This document shows, one piece after another, positions 1 to 15,200 of a stretch of DNA of 64,000 nucleotides. Numbering within the stretch: position 1 is the first letter of the stretch; every line of letters begins with the position of its first letter. Source of the stretch: Taeniopygia guttata (lineage: Eukaryota; Chordata; Aves; Passeriformes; Estrildidae). Below the pieces are notes generated by a model. It saw only the letters and a program-made list of their open reading frames with translations, was not told the origin of the DNA and searched no databases. The translations under genes were made by a program, and so were the position numbers. The DNA is taken from assembly GCF_048771995.1 (NCBI RefSeq), contig NC_133024.1, positions 59,478,501-59,542,500 of the forward strand, written 5' to 3'.

Positions 1-298
1 TGTCCTCATCTGCCAACTGAGCCATCTGTGAAGTCTGATCCACAGGTTCTTTCTCACCCTGGGCTATTAATAATGCATCTTCTTGTCCTCCTTCTAACTG
101 AAGGTCAGAGCTACAAGAACAAGTAGATTCATCAGGTTTTTCCATAGAAGGCTCTGCTTTAGCTGTAGAAGACTGTTCAGTTTCTGCTTCAGCCTGTGGT
201 TCTGTTTTAAGATGAAGTCCAAACATGTTATTTCTGACGAGGTATCGAACACACTGCAAAATCACATTCCTTTCGTGTCGGATGTCCTGGGCCAGTAA
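1..298 (-). CDS. NUFIP1: NUFIP1 coding exon 10, partial
   Basis: Starts after TTTCTAG with [20 protein letters not shown], then VRNNMFGL, the conserved C-terminal block that binds ZNHIT3 in human. The reading frame stays open for at least 71 more residues of Glu/Gln/Ser-rich sequence ([16 protein letters not shown] onward) to the window edge, with no stop codon. I recall human NUFIP1 ending about 14 residues after the FGL motif. Confidence 0.92.
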
Positions 299-3200
299 CT
301 AGAAATTAAAAAAAAAGAGAAAATTATGCACATTTCCCTCCATTGCTCTGTAGCTGATACAAGCACAGCAACATATACTGATCTACTCAGTAATTTCCAA
401 CATCATTCAAGTTAAACAGCTGGCTCTCTCACACAGGTCCTGGACACAAGGGGCTGGAGACTGCCATACCAGAGGCAATGATGTTCTCATATCATGGACT
501 GTAATACCGGGCCATGCATTCCAGTAGTAGGTAGTAGGTCTATTATCAGGGTAGTAGGTCTGTTATCATTATTCACACTTTCTGAGTTATACTGTAGCTG
601 CAATTAAATATCCCATGCATTTTTAATTTAAACTCCCAATGAGTAAAAGATAAATAGAAGGAAAGGGCATCTTTCATCAGGTACCAGACCATGGATTTAA
701 ACAGCAGTAACTGGTCTAGGCTATAATACATACACCAACCTAATTCTAGTAGCTTAATCAATGTGCTAGAGGCCTTTTTTATTGACTTTAACTTCATTGA
801 GGTTCACTTTGGTAGTAGGAAAAAGAAACCTATCAGCCAGAGGAGCTGCATGAACCTTTTTCATTGCAAGTGTCAGCAGAACTGGTAGCATGCACAAACA
901 CAATCTGAGCCAAGAGGCTAAACCTGTAACTATCTGATCATTTACAGGAGAGCTGTATTACACACTGCAGGAGATCTGGCTAAGTTTTGCTTGTAGTGTC
1001 ACCAGGAAGCTTTTTTGTTACAAGTTTCAACAGTAGTTCAACCAGCTGCTTTTAAGTCTGAATATTTCTACTTAGATCAATTGCTAAGATGTGTTACAAG
1101 CAGCTGACACCTAAAATGAGCCTTCAGGAACTTTCTATGTGGACTAGGAGATGTACTTCAGGGCAGACAAGGGACAGCATAGTAATGTCCTCTTTGTTTG
1201 ACTGGGAGAAGCTGGTGAATTCCCAAATAGCCAAATTAAGGCCCAGCTGGGCTGCAGAGATCACCCTATCAAAGACTGTATCTTTGTATTTAATTTTTTA
1301 ATGCAGGGATGGGTATCAGTGGAGTGACAGCACACAAGCTTTTGATTTTGTCAGCACAGAGAATGACTAAATACACATTAATGTTTACATGTCTATGATA
1401 AGCATGTTTTAGTAGTGCCCAAGCTCATTGCTGAATGACTGCCAAGAGATACCTGCAGCTATTCTCCTACCTCCCTTTCTTTGTTTTTTTTTTTTTTTGA
1501 AGCATCATTTCATTGATACAACAACCTTTTTTAGCATTCTAATGCCCTTTCTGGATTTATTCTGTAAAATTTCAACCTTGCCCTCTCTCAAGGTTTTTGT
1601 ACACTAACCATTTCTAATGACAGTGGAAGCCTACCTGCAAACTTCAGGCCCTCCTCTGTGATGCACAGCCACAGTACACATTCTTTAAAAACAACTCTGA
1701 GCAATTTGAAAAGGCAAATAAACCTCACTAAAATGCAATTTTAAAAATGGACTACACTGGCAAGCTTCAACTCAGGTTTCCTATGTACTGCCAACTTCTC
1801 TCAGCATGTGGGACTTCATCTGACTTTCTTCCAGAGTCATCACTGCTTTGATCACCAAAAACTTTGAAGAGCAAGTGATAAAGGCAACTGCATGCTTAGG
1901 GAGCTACACAAAGGACAAATACTTCCTTTTCAGTCACTAGAACTTTAATTCTTGGCAACAATGGTGCTATGTGCTAAAAAGACTACTGAGGGATTTCTCC
2001 CACATCAGCAGCTCGGGACATACCTTATCAGGTATCTCTTGCTGAAACATCCTGTGCTATTTCAGAGCTCTGATGTCAGTGGCACCCTGCTTTCTCCTGT
2101 GTTTTGCCACTGCAAGCTTTCCCATGATGGAGGAGCTTTATGTCATTTATAGAATCACAAGAGTAGTACTGCTTTTGAGTAATAAATACAATAAAAGCTC
2201 CAAGGTTTTGTTAGAGCTTTCTAAAGAAAGACACCAAGCTTTGCTCTTCAAAGTGCTGTCCCTTCCTCAGATTGATCTAAACATGCCTAGAGAAGAAACC
2301 CCTTCTGCAAGCAGGTTGCGGCTAAACACCACCCTGTATTTTAAGTCACCAACACACTTCTCAACAAGATCTCTTTGCATGTGCAAAAAAGTGTGTGCTC
2401 CTCCAGCAGAGGAAGGTGGCTGAAGAGCAAAGCTGGGAACAAAAGGATCAGATCATGGCTGCTGCGATTACACATTATCAAAACCTATAGATACTGCCAC
2501 AGGGAAGGGAAGAGAAGAGACAGGAACAAAGGGCTTGTTCCTTGTGCAGCTCATTTCAGACACATGATTCAGTTGTCATCTCTTGCTTACCAAAGTTAGT
2601 TGTTACCTGAATGCATGCCAGGGTATTTCTATTTGTCTATTAAAGCTTCTTCAGCTTCTCGAAGTTAAATGCCCACTTTTAAGACAGGCCCTGTGCTAAC
2701 AGACTGCTTGAACTTCCCACAGGGAAGAAGAGAAACTTTCACAAATAGTTGCACAGGAGGCATTATTTTAGCCTCTTACCATTTCCAGCAGAGTTGGACG
2801 GCGCTTGGGAAGGCGAGGTAATGTTTTCCTGCCCCGCTTATCAGGCCCTCTGCGGGGACGTGCATTTGAATTCGAGCTCCTTAACGTTGTGCCTGCGCAC
2901 TCTGGGCGGTTTTGATTTGGTTTCCGACTCTGAGGAGCAGGAGTAGTTTGAGGCGTATTCCTGAGAACAGCCTGGTTTTTCTCAGCTTTTGTTCCAGTCT
3001 TGACAGGGATTTCTTAAAGAAAAAGAACACACTTTCATCTCAAACGTAAAAGCCTCTTCAACATGCTGATATCCCTATGCACTGGCAGTTCGTTAGTACT
3101 ATTCTTGCTCACACAACCTGACATGAAGATGTTCAATGTTTACTTGGAGGAAGGGAGGGTTTTGTTTGGCTTGGGTTTTCTTTTTGAATACAAAGAATAA

Positions 3201-6200
3201 TCTATAAACATTCACAGAAAGACAAACAAGGTATTTTCAATTCTACAGCACAAAAGAAAAATAATTGAGAATTTCAAACCTCTGCCTTCTTATCGCTTAA
3301 AAAGTACATTGCTTCACATTATAGCTTGCTGCAAATTTGGCTGCTGAGAAAATCATGATAAAGTTAGGGCAGAGGATACCCAAGCTCAATTCACTGTCTG
3401 CTAGATGCTCTCTAACTTTGGGTAGGCCACCCACGGCAAGTAAGGCATAGTAAATATTCAGAAAAACAAACAGCAACAGCAATTCCTCACCACACACTGA
3501 CGTATACACTTGAGAGAAGCACAAAATCCAAGTAACAGAGACTTCAAGTCCTAATGCAACACCCAGCAGCCATTTATGGAAAAAGCCCTTAAGGATGTGG
3601 AAATTAGTTCATGAATTGACAATAACAGCTTTTTCCTGGTACTATTCAAACATGATTTGAAGTAAGACTGAAAACAGGTTCCTTATTTTCCCCCAACTAG
3701 GAGAGAAAAGGCTTGGGAAATTTGATGACACACAACTTAATCAAAGACATTTTATGCCTCCTTTCTCAACCCAGGACATGCTGCTGAGAAAAGGACAGCA
3801 AAAACAGCCACAGTCCTGCTAGTAGTCCCCTTCTTCCCTGTGCAGTGTGACACAGGGAAGAAGGGGAGAGGAGAAGGGCAGAAGTTGTTTCTACACACCT
3901 TCGGGCTCGCTGTCGGATGCGCTGCCATAGTTGACCGACAGTGCACTAAGGGCAGAGGTCACCTGCCTGGGGACAACCGTCGTTTCCAGTCTGCCATCTT
4001 CCTCAGCTGCCTCATCCTTGTCAGATTCTGCAGGCAAAGAAAAGGCAAGAGGGATTTTGCCCATCAATCCTGCCAACAGCCAGCCTTGCCGCCAAATCCC
4101 CGTCTCAGCACCACACACACCTGATGTTGGGCACCATTGCTCAATGCTGGACTGATAGAAAACCCCCCACACTTGTCTACCTCTACAGATAGGTGGTGGC
4201 AAACTGGTGTCTCCACTGTTTATAGTCCTGCCAGCAAAGATACTGAAACAAAAAGTTTCCTGAACACAAGCTTGAGCTTTCTGCTTCCTTCTTTGCATAC
4301 AATATATATACAAATATAATTAAAAGTTTTGTCATCAAGTGTAGGTAAAGAGAAAGAGGATTTCATAATATGTTTTGAAGTCTTGCTGGATTTAGTTCTG
4401 AGATGGAGGAGAAGAATTTAGAAGCCAATCAGGGGGAATAAAAAAAAAAAAGAGAGAATTAAAAAGATGCATCTATACAGTAAAATCATGGATTTGGGCG
4501 GTATTTTTTTTTATTCTACTTAGTTATATTGTGTTTGTTATTATTTGTTCTGGCTATATTTCTCAATTGTATAAAAAGTTGCAACTAGCTTTAACACTGT
4601 GTAATAAGGGAGTACCACATTCCTTTTCTACCTACTATAACAGAGGTCACTAGCTGTACTTTGGCATAATTAGACCTTTTACCATTAAGTAAAACACAGA
4701 TGCTGCAGGGAAATATAGATATATTTAAGCATACTTAAGTTTCCCAACACTCAAAGATAATTGGAATAAACAAATTGCATAGGGATGTTGAGTTCTTCTC
4801 ACTAATTGAAGATTATGTTTTCAAGAGGAAAAATGCAGCATCAGACTATCTTTCCAGGGACTGTATTCTACCCTTGTTGCTAAAAATAACCAGAGTGTAA
4901 GCCGGCTTACATGTCATATTCTAGGAGTACTGCATCACTGCTGACTATATTATAAATAGTTAGAGCTGAAGAATTTATATTGCTGCCAGCATGAGGAAAC
5001 ACGGCATGCTCATGAAAAAAAAAACAAAACAAAAAAACCCCAACAAACCAAACCCCAAAAAAACAAGCAGGAATACTTCAGAGAACACACACATATGGAG
5101 AATATCAAGAGTAATAATACAGCAAAGAACAGAATTAAAATACCAACATTTTAAGTAATTTCACTTAACTCATACAAGGAAATCCATTTGTTTTCACTTT
5201 CTAAATGCTGTTTGTTTCAAAACCACAAACGGATATTTAACAGTCTTTAAAAATAATTTCGCTGTTGAAATACTTCAGTCTTTGGTATTATAAATATTTT
5301 CTTATCTCAGATGTTAATTTAGCAACCTAAGATGGTTATGCAATGGCCTTTAGACTACTGTACAATATTTACATCAGAACATGTAACGCTGCACACAAAC
5401 TTCATGTCATACTTCCAAAATGATGGCTAGCAAGCACAAAGTCTCAGCATCTAAACTTAAAACAACTATTTAAAATACAACTTCTCCAAGTTTCCTTCAT
5501 CTTACCGACATCACCATTTGCCAGGAGACCAAGAGGGTCCATGTCTTTCTCATATGCTTGGTCTGCCAAAGCATTTTGCTTTTCCTGTTCCTTTTCACAT
5601 GTGCTGTTTTCTGGTTCATTGGCTTCATTTTGAGTTCTAGGTCCATGATAATCACCACCATTTTTCTTAAATTTCTTCCAGAATGGGCGCCATTGTCTTC
5701 TCCTGTGTCTTCGTTGATGCCCAAGAGCCTCTCCATTTTCTGGAGGTTTCCACATCCCCTTCATTTTGCTGGAGAATAGAAACAGAAAGCTATGACAATA
5801 AAAACAACTGATGTAACCAAACAGCTCTGGCCCTTGTTTAAGGTTCAACAACACAGAATGATGCCAGAACTTACACCAGTTCAGCTACACACAAGGTGAC
5901 AGACCATAAAATCAGTCACACCTCATCTCAGGCAGGGCAATGGGTCAAAGCAGGAACTGAATGAACAGTTTGAAGCTCATGACTTTTAGTTTTTAGTATT
6001 CAACAAGACCAAGGGTACAAGGTACAAGGGTAAGAAAGTTCCTCGATAACCTGCAGTGTGAGGACATGGTGTTTTCATTTCAGATAAAGTCAACAAATAC
6101 TCTCTTAACTTAAGCATTAAAGTCATTCAAACCAGTGGCAACATGAAGTTAAAAGGAAAGCATCGACTATAAACATTCTTTCACTGCTGAAGTCTCTTTT

Positions 6201-9200
6201 TTCTTAGTTACAGCTCTGAGAAGTATCTTGCTGCACCAAATCCATTCAGCCATCTGACACCATCAGCTGCAATGACTACCTACTCCCGCCTCCAACCAAC
6301 ATGCCATTCATCTTTTCCATTCCAAGGAAAAGAAATAAAAGAAATGTCCATTAGGATAATGCATTTTTCAAAACTTGAAACAAAATAACAAGTCCTGAAG
6401 TACAGGAAGAGCACAGCATGCTGGTTCCACTTACCTTTCACAGCTCTGTTATCTTCCAGGTTATCCTATAAACATATGTTGATAGGAATATACCTGGAAA
6501 GCTTAAAGAACTCTGGTCGAATTCTATAGATACAAGAATAAATGTGACCCAGAGAGAAAAGCAAATATGGAAGGGACAGTTGAAGCTTCCTGGAAATATT
6601 TATTTCCAAGGAACAGAAACTTAATTCAGCAAAACAGGACTGTAACTAATCATCAGTACATTACAACAGCAAAAACTACACAAGATCTCCTGTTCTGAAT
6701 GAGTCCCATGGTTGGTTCTGATCAGTCCTCTCTGCCTCAGCCTCACTTACAGAATGGCTGAGATCCTATCATCTCTCATGTGGGATGCTGTGTTTATGTC
6801 TGGCATTGCTAATATCTCACAGCAAGGTGCTAATATTACATGACAAAGGACTTCTATTTGTTTGCCTTCATTCTGAGGTCTAAACAAGTCATTTAGTACC
6901 CCATCTTCTTGAGTTACAAGAAACAGCGTATAATTACACTTTATTACCTCTTCCACCTATGCAATCTTTCTAGGCCTCCATCACACAGTCATTTCAAGCC
7001 ACCCACTACTTTGTTTGTTCAGAAATTTTTCCATTACCAGCCTTCCTCTCTTCCATGTTTTTCTGGCTTCATCAAGTCCTTTAGAAGAGAACAGGGCCTG
7101 TCATAGCACTCAGGATTACTTTATATCACAACAATACATTTTAAATTTCATTCTCAATTTCATTTTATGACAGTGTCTAACACTGATTGCTCATCCCTGA
7201 CGGCATCACCCACGACAGTGTTCCTGTGGCACAAGTGGCAAGCCACTGCCTTCCTGTGCATCAGTCCCTCACCCACAAAAGAAGGCTAATATTATCTCCT
7301 ATGATTCAACTCCAAGAAGAAAGAAAACTGCATTCCTCAATTTGTACAACCACACTCTAAATTCAGCATGTTGTACAACCTAGAAGATATTGAGCAAATA
7401 CAGGTTTAATTAAAGCTGTTGTCCTTGACCAAGAGTTAAAAACAACTTTCTAAATTCTTTGGGACCTCAAACACCCAGAAAGAAACCCCAAGGTCAAAAA
7501 CATGTCCCAACAGACATCAGCCTTCTATCTGCCTTCTGCCATTGGAAGACATCCGGCTCTTCACTCTCCATTCAGAGGGCATGGAGAGCTGTGCACTATT
7601 ACTCAGGTGTTGTGAGACAGACAGGCTTCCAAAGTGCTCCTTCTGCATCTCTCATCTCACATGCAGGGATGCTGAGACATAGGAGCTGCAAAGCACTTTC
7701 AACAACCACAAGTGGAAAGCACCATGCAAGTGTTAAGCATCTAATATTTTCTAAATCTTACTTAGCTATTTGCTTTAATAGTACCGCTTGCAGGGGACAG
7801 GCTGTATTCTATTTTTTCCTCACACATCAGTAAATTTGCCAGATAAGTACCAATTCCAAAATATTTACTGCTGATATACAAAGCAGAAACAACAGATTAT
7901 GGACAGTTCACCAAGTCTAGAGTGCTAAGGGGAGGGAGGGAAGAAGAAGAGATTTCTAGAATGAACTAGAATAAAAAGTTGCTACGCAGAAGTAAAGAAC
8001 CTGCAATTTTGAGGGCTTTTTTTTCCAAACAGTTTTCCAGATATAAACCTACTAACAAATGTAACAGCATGGAATTGCTGATGGAAATTTAAGGCTTACT
8101 TGATGCATCTGACTCACAGTCACAAAAGTTAGCAAATAAAACCTGTAGACATCAAAGTTTGTTACTGTGACAAAGAAATGTCATAATATATATGTTATAT
8201 ATATACACACACATATATATACGCTTGCAACTTTAGTTTCAATGCCCAGGTTTGGTTCCTCAGGTGCAAAGTACTCCTGCAACTTTATATACTTTAAAGG
8301 AAGTTTTACTTCAGTCTTCTATAAACCTTTCCTTTCAGTCATGAAAGGCAACTGGTTGAGTGGGGGCGGGCAAGCACTGGATCTTCTGAAGAACATGCTG
8401 CAACAAGGTAATTTGCACTGTCCATATTTAACGAATTGCACTAACTTCTTATTCTGCACCAACTCAACCATTTTACCATGGTGCAAGTTTGCAAGTTTTG
8501 TTTGCTCTCATCCCCTACACAAAAAGCTAGGCAAACCCCAGCTGCACTTCCATGCAGCAGAAAATGGCATTTAGCAAGAGCCCCTTAGGACTGAGTCTGC
8601 TCCTGCCTTCCAGCTCAGTCATACTAGTTTAAACAAATGATATTTTAAGAGTGTGGCTCATTATAACATCTTTTTTTTTAAAAACAATCTTCCCACAGGT
8701 CCTGAAGCAGAGCTAATGAAGTTAGCTGGTTCCACCTAACAATGAAACTGAGAGAGAAGAACAAAACCATGCTGGAAAATAATTTATAAGGCAATGAACA
8801 GATAGAAATCCAAGATGGGTAAGCACTAGCTCAGTACAATGGTAGCAGATAGATTAAACTTTATTTTAATATAGTTTTCATTATAACTTATGTAGTGCTG
8901 CTTCTTTTTTCTACCCTCCATCACTTTTATCTTTTTCCCCTTTTAACTTTACTACTGATTTATTATCAGAAAGGAGAAAAGGTAAGAATAAAACCTCTGT
9001 TGGCCATTTTCAGGTAATAAAGGATTAAATCACATAGAATCATTATGTTGCATGACTTTTGTCCCCATTACTACCTCAGAGACCACCAATGTTATGCTGA
9101 TCTAATGAATGACCACCAGAAAAGTAGTTTTCTCAAACAAGCCAGAATACCAGATTTTTAATGTAGTTATTGTTTCATTTAACTGAAGTGGACTTCAGTT

Positions 9201-12200
9201 AAATGCTGATCTAATGAATGGCCACCAGAAAAGTGGTTTTCTTAAACAAGCCAGAATACCAGATTTTTAATGTAGTTATTGTTTCATTTAACTGAAGTGG
9301 ACTTTGGAGCACCATGAAGTAAACAAAAGAATATTACATCAGCAGTTTGCCAAATGGCCTATCCTCTCTTAAAGGGCAGCCAGATTCTGTATACAGTGGA
9401 AGCAGCAAGTTCTGGGAGACCACAGTAAGAGAGCATACTTTTGAACTCAGTGGGAGGAAAGCAACAGGCTTGGTTCAAAACACTTACCCAAACTGCTGGG
9501 TAGTCAGCACTTCTCCCCTTTCCTCCTTCTGCGTCTGCATTTCCTTCTTCCTTTCAATGTTTGCCAAAGTAGGAAAATTTCTAAAAGAAAAAAATAGTTT
9601 CAACTGGCACTTAAAGGATTCACTGTAGTTTCTCAATTCCCCCTTTACCAAATCAGCTTCCTCTATAAACATTACAGATTTTAAAAATGTTTCAAGGAAG
9701 TTCAACTGACTGCTTCTTTCTTAAAAAGGCATTAGTGAGGAAAAGAAGCCTGAGTGCATTTAGACTTACATATCCAGATGCAATGAATAAAACAAAAACA
9801 AAATTCAAAAAATCTATCACAGTAGCATTCTTACATTTACCATTCCACCAAGCAACATGGTACAGACACAGTTTGGTTATAGTCATGGACACTCCTTTTT
9901 TCCTAGCACATAACAGCATGATTTAGTCCTCCTATATTATTTTATGGAGCTTCAATTGGATTATTTGAATGACATGCTTTTAGCAAACTAACTGATCAGT
10001 TTTTGTAAACTTAAAAAAGTTAAAGGTTTTATGAAGAGCTTCTGGGTGCACAAGATTCCTCAATGTGACAGGGAAAAGCACACAAGTTCCTTCTCAAGTC
10101 CTATTTAGTATTGTGCTTGCACACTGACCAAGTTCACCAGAATTACTGCCCCTTTTTAATTCCAGGTTCAAGAAAAATTGCCAAATCATGCAGATGAAAA
10201 CAAATCTACTGTTACAATCATCTCCCAAACCATCCCATCTCTTCAGTTCCCCACCTCCCTTAACATCCTTCCATCCAGACAAATGCCTCGCTGGTTCTAA
10301 CACGCACAGCCTGGGCAGCAGGCTTTTTACTATCAAAGCCCAGAAATGGCTACACTCCTTGCTCTGCAAACATTAGTTAACTAAATGCCAGGGCTTTGGG
10401 ATAAAGGTGGTAAATGAGAAACACATGCACACGCTCCCCCAGCTTCTGGATGGAAACACAAAGAATAAATATTTTATGCCTATTAAAATGGAGTAAAGAG
10501 AAACATAGAACAGCTTCTCACTAAAAATAGCTATCAAAAAAGACATGTATCTTTCTTTAAATATTTAATCTTATCACATGCATTTCCCCCATATTAGTGC
10601 ATGAATGCTAAGTGTCACATTGATTCAAGACAGCTTCAACCACATACCAAGGGAAAAAGAGAAGCATTTTCTACAAGACAAACCTAAACACACTACAGAA
10701 CTTGTCTCCTTTAAGAGGATTTGAACATGAGCTGTCAACATCTATTTTCTTTGGATTTCTCCCAGAAATCTGCCATACAACGCAAGTGAGCACAGGGATG
10801 TGATATTTTACCTCTGCTCCTCCCTGTTAGTTAGATTTGTTCATCCATGTTACAACACTCTCAGCACCCAGCAAACGTGCAATGAACTCTTTAATCTCAA
10901 AAGCTTTGCACTGACAAAGACCCCTATGCCCTGCAGTTTTAGGAGAAGGTGCTTTCCTTCAAACACAAAGGCTCCCAGGAGGACAGCAAGCCATAAAACA
11001 AGTAGTTATGCTCAAAACATCCCCAGGCTTATTGTAAAGATTGCAGGGGGGAGGGTGTTTTGAATATATGGGAAGACCCTAAATACTAGAGCAAAGGAGT
11101 CTTCAAATGCTCCAGCACTTATGCTGATTAAGGACATATTCAGACATGCTCTCTCAACACAATTTGAGACATGAATGCCTCCCACTTTCATTCCTGTGCA
11201 TTACCACTCCCTCCACAAGCCACTGTAATGGACTGCACCAAGGCTCTCAGTTCCATTTAACTGCCAAGACTGACAGATTTCTCCTAAACCACCCTTCCAG
11301 CTGACACAGGCAGTAACTGACAGCTGGCAAGAGCTCAAGTCACAAGTCCCAGTATGCCTGCAGAAGCACATCTGAAGGCATCTGTAGTGGCTGTGTTTAT
11401 TTTCTCCAGCTCTTCTCAAATGTTAAATGGCATTTTACTCACTGCCTTTACCTCATGCCATTCCTGACTGAGCCACTCCACATAAAAAGTGATATGCTTA
11501 AATCCCAAGAGCTGTTTGCACCCTTCTAAGATGGCAAGCCCTCCACCTCTCCTAAGAAAATGATGTTCCTAAAATGTTACCTACAAACACCACTGAAGTA
11601 GAAGTACCCTAGCACTTACACCTTGCAAACAACTTGTCACAGCTCGAATAGGAACAGCTTCATCTGTCCCCACAGGGCTTTATAAACCTAAGCAACGTAT
11701 TGTAAAAGGGAGAGTTAAACTAGGATGTGATGGTCTGGCACAGCAGACTTCATTAAGCCAGTACAGCCTGAGAAAGCAGCCCTCTTTCACAGCAGTTGCA
11801 GCTCCCAACAGTACAAACTTCTACAGTCCAAAGTTTTCCAAAATAAATTGATAATATCAGAAAACTGCTTTTCAGGCTAAAATGAGTATATTAAATATAT
11901 CCCAACAAAATGAGACATGCAGGGAAAGGATACCCTAAAGCTTTTAGAGACAGGGAACAGTAACACTGAGCATAATCAATAACACATGTGTCTTAGTGAA
12001 TAGATTTTTTTTTTCAATAAATGAGCACACTAGCCACAGCCATGCATTTTTTTATAGGCTAGCATAATTTATCTTGCTCTCATAAACATTGAAGTAAAGT
12101 AGCTCTTAGTGAGCAGTGAAGAAACAGAGCTTTGCAAACATCTAACAGAAAAGAGACCTGTTTCTATAGCAGTTTATACAATGAATTCCTGAGTCAAGAG

Positions 12201-15200
12201 TTATACAAGTTTATCATTTTAATAGGAACAGCACTGTGAGCAAAATGCCTCAGAAAATTCTTGGGCTGGTCTTAATTGCATATGCACAGCCAACAGCAAA
12301 GGAGACATGATAGCCCAAAGGGAAAAAAAAATGACCCAACAAAGCCGATAAAATCTTGGCTTAACTTTCCTACATCTGATTTAACCATATGTTAGCTGAG
12401 GTAGTTTCATTGCTAATCTATCCCAATAGATCAGAGTAAACTTTATTGTATATAGGTTTACCTTGACCTGCTGGCACATCCCTTCTACTTTGCTTTGTTT
12501 TCTCTCCTTTACGAAGTTACAAGAAATTATTTTCCATATGATATTCTTCACTACTATTAACACAACACCAGGGAGGATTCCCATCTACTCTAGGATTATC
12601 ATTATACAACTAGAAAACCACAAATTAATTAAAAGTGGTGTGTTTAACAGTACTGGACTTCAAGCATCCAGCACATGCTCAGCCTGTGAGATGTATTGCA
12701 AGGAAATACAACAGACAATTCCTATCTGAACAAATCAATGCCAAGAAAATAAAGAAAGCGGGGCAGAAAGGGGATAATTTACAACACACAATCTCAAGAA
12801 AATCCCCCAATGTTATACTAGAAGCTAAGCAAAAATAAAATTTATTATTCCGTTTAAGACTAAAGCAGCCTTGCCACATTCTTAACTAATAAGCATTGCT
12901 CAAGAAATGTTGGTGAGAAACAGATGGGCTGGCAGGACCCAGATCTCACTTGTAGAGTAGGGAAGACAGCAATACCTCATTCTGACACATTAAGGAAATG
13001 CATTGCAGATAATTCTCTTTAAGCTCATGTTAAAGAAAAAATATGCTGAAGACAGCACATTTCTCAACACTTGGAAGGGACAGGACAAATCAAAACAAGA
13101 AAAGCTGATGTCAGACTTCACAACCATCTGTCTGCAAAACATAGGGAAACCCTGAGATCCCATGGAACTTCATCTCTATTGCTCTTTACTTAATTAGATT
13201 TCTTGGCTCAGCAGGTTCAACAGGAAAACAGCATTCCAATACAGCATGCTTCATCCAGACACACTCCTTACCAGCTCTCCTCCTCCTCTTTCCTCTGTGA
13301 GGGTAAGGCTACACTTTAAACACAAGCTCTTTCTTGAAGATTTTAAGCAGGATACACAACTGAGCGACACAGCAGCTAATTAAAAAGAAAAATCTCAACT
13401 CTGCAAGTAATTATTTATAACGGCTGAAAGAACAACCAAGACAGGATGCAGCATGGAAACACACATATTAAATCACTGCAACCTAATTAGGAACAAACTA
13501 TTAATGACCTAAAAAGATTCATTCTTAGCTCTGATTGGAGCGTCTAGAAAGAAAAAGGTTTTTTCCTGTCACCATAAACCAAAACTGCTTAATAGCTCAG
13601 ACTCCCCCTGGTGTCCCTTTTTTCTGTACAATGCAGTGTTTACTGTGAGTCAACAGCAGACCTTCAGTACCAAACTGATGCTTTGCTGGTGACCCAATTA
13701 ATGCTGCACAAAAGTTCCAGCTGGCTTTCTCTCTCTGCCTGCCTCCCAGCCCCCCTTTTTTTTTTTATTTAAAAAAAGAAGGATGCTCATAGAGCTTCTT
13801 CGCTGTACAAAGAGTAACAAAAGCCACCCAGGTGGTCATTCTACACCCATCCATCACAGCTAAATACGATGCCCACAAAAGGCTGAAGTACCAAGATAAG
13901 GCACTACTCCATCTAGTGGCCTTGGTTCAGACACTCCTAATCCCATTCCCCCTTTTCTGGTTGGTGGCTGTGACCACGCGACTTCATGTCCTTTGATTTT
14001 ACGGTGCTGCAGAGAGCAAAGGCTTTCAGCAATGCTGTATCACAGCCAGATCATATTCACCTATAGAGCCAACATGAGATCCTTCAGCACCTCAGCAAAA
14101 CCATCTCAGGCAGAGCATCACCCTTACAATTAATTGCAGATAAAGGCTGATGTGATTTGCAGCACCCACTCCACACAAAAAATATCTATAATTTTAAGTT
14201 CCATTCCCACTTCCCTAATGTTCTAGTAGAGCACATACTGACATATACACCTTAAACACCATTTCAACACTTAAAACCTCAGCATCAGTTGCTAGACAGG
14301 AACTCTCCTCAACACTTCCCAAAACAGAGAAGTGTATAAATAGTTGAAAATGAGTAGCAAAGATTCTCTCAGAGACTGCATATGAGTATGGATTGTCTTC
14401 CTTGGAGTCACCATTAGAAAATAAGGTCACCAAAAAAAAAAAAAAAAAATCACAACAGCAATATATAGATTGAAAGTAAATAAAAACCAAGCATCTTTTG
14501 AATAAAAGGAAACCATGGAAGGAAAACTAATCTAGCACCAAAACTTGCCTAATCTAACACCAAACTTATATTTGCACAGATCACAACCAATTTTTGTCCA
14601 GTTAATGAAGGCATTTCAAAACTGGGAGAAAATAATCTCTTGTTTCTGTATCAAAAAAAGTTTGTTTTTTTTTTTTAAGAACATATGGATTATTTAGATT
14701 TGTAAAAAAATGAACAGCAGGTGCAACAGTTGACTGCTGTGATGTGCTGACACAGTGGTAAGATTTCCTTTTGCCTTTTGGAGACTTGCTGAAATTTGAG
14801 AAAAAGCTGAAACCATGACCAAAGAAAAATTGAAACCTCCAAGAATGAAATTAAATGGGGAGAAATTTTGTTTCTTCACACGGGAAAAAATGGGTGGGAA
14901 GCAGTTAAAAAATTCTGCAATAAATTCCATTCATTTTTCTTTTTCAACAAAACAGTGTAAAAACATATTAAGGGAAGTGAAGTTCAAATCAAGAACACAT
15001 TAGCAATGCCTTCTGACATGAATGCAAGGTGGATACATCAATAGGATTCCATCAGACCACTGGGGTTTATTTTCACTAAAAAAACTCCACGTGACTAGTA
15101 CACTGCCCTAGCTCATCACCACTGATCTCAAAATTAAATTTATATCATTTCCCATTCCGCACATAGGACTCTTGCTCGTGGAAACAAAACTCATGCACTG

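Larger units (their letters stand above)
5769..9487 (-). other. NUFIP1: NUFIP1 intron 6
   Basis: 3.7 kb holding the TA/CA microsatellite and the 109-bp tandem duplication. The rest looks unique and noncoding. Confidence 0.85.
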
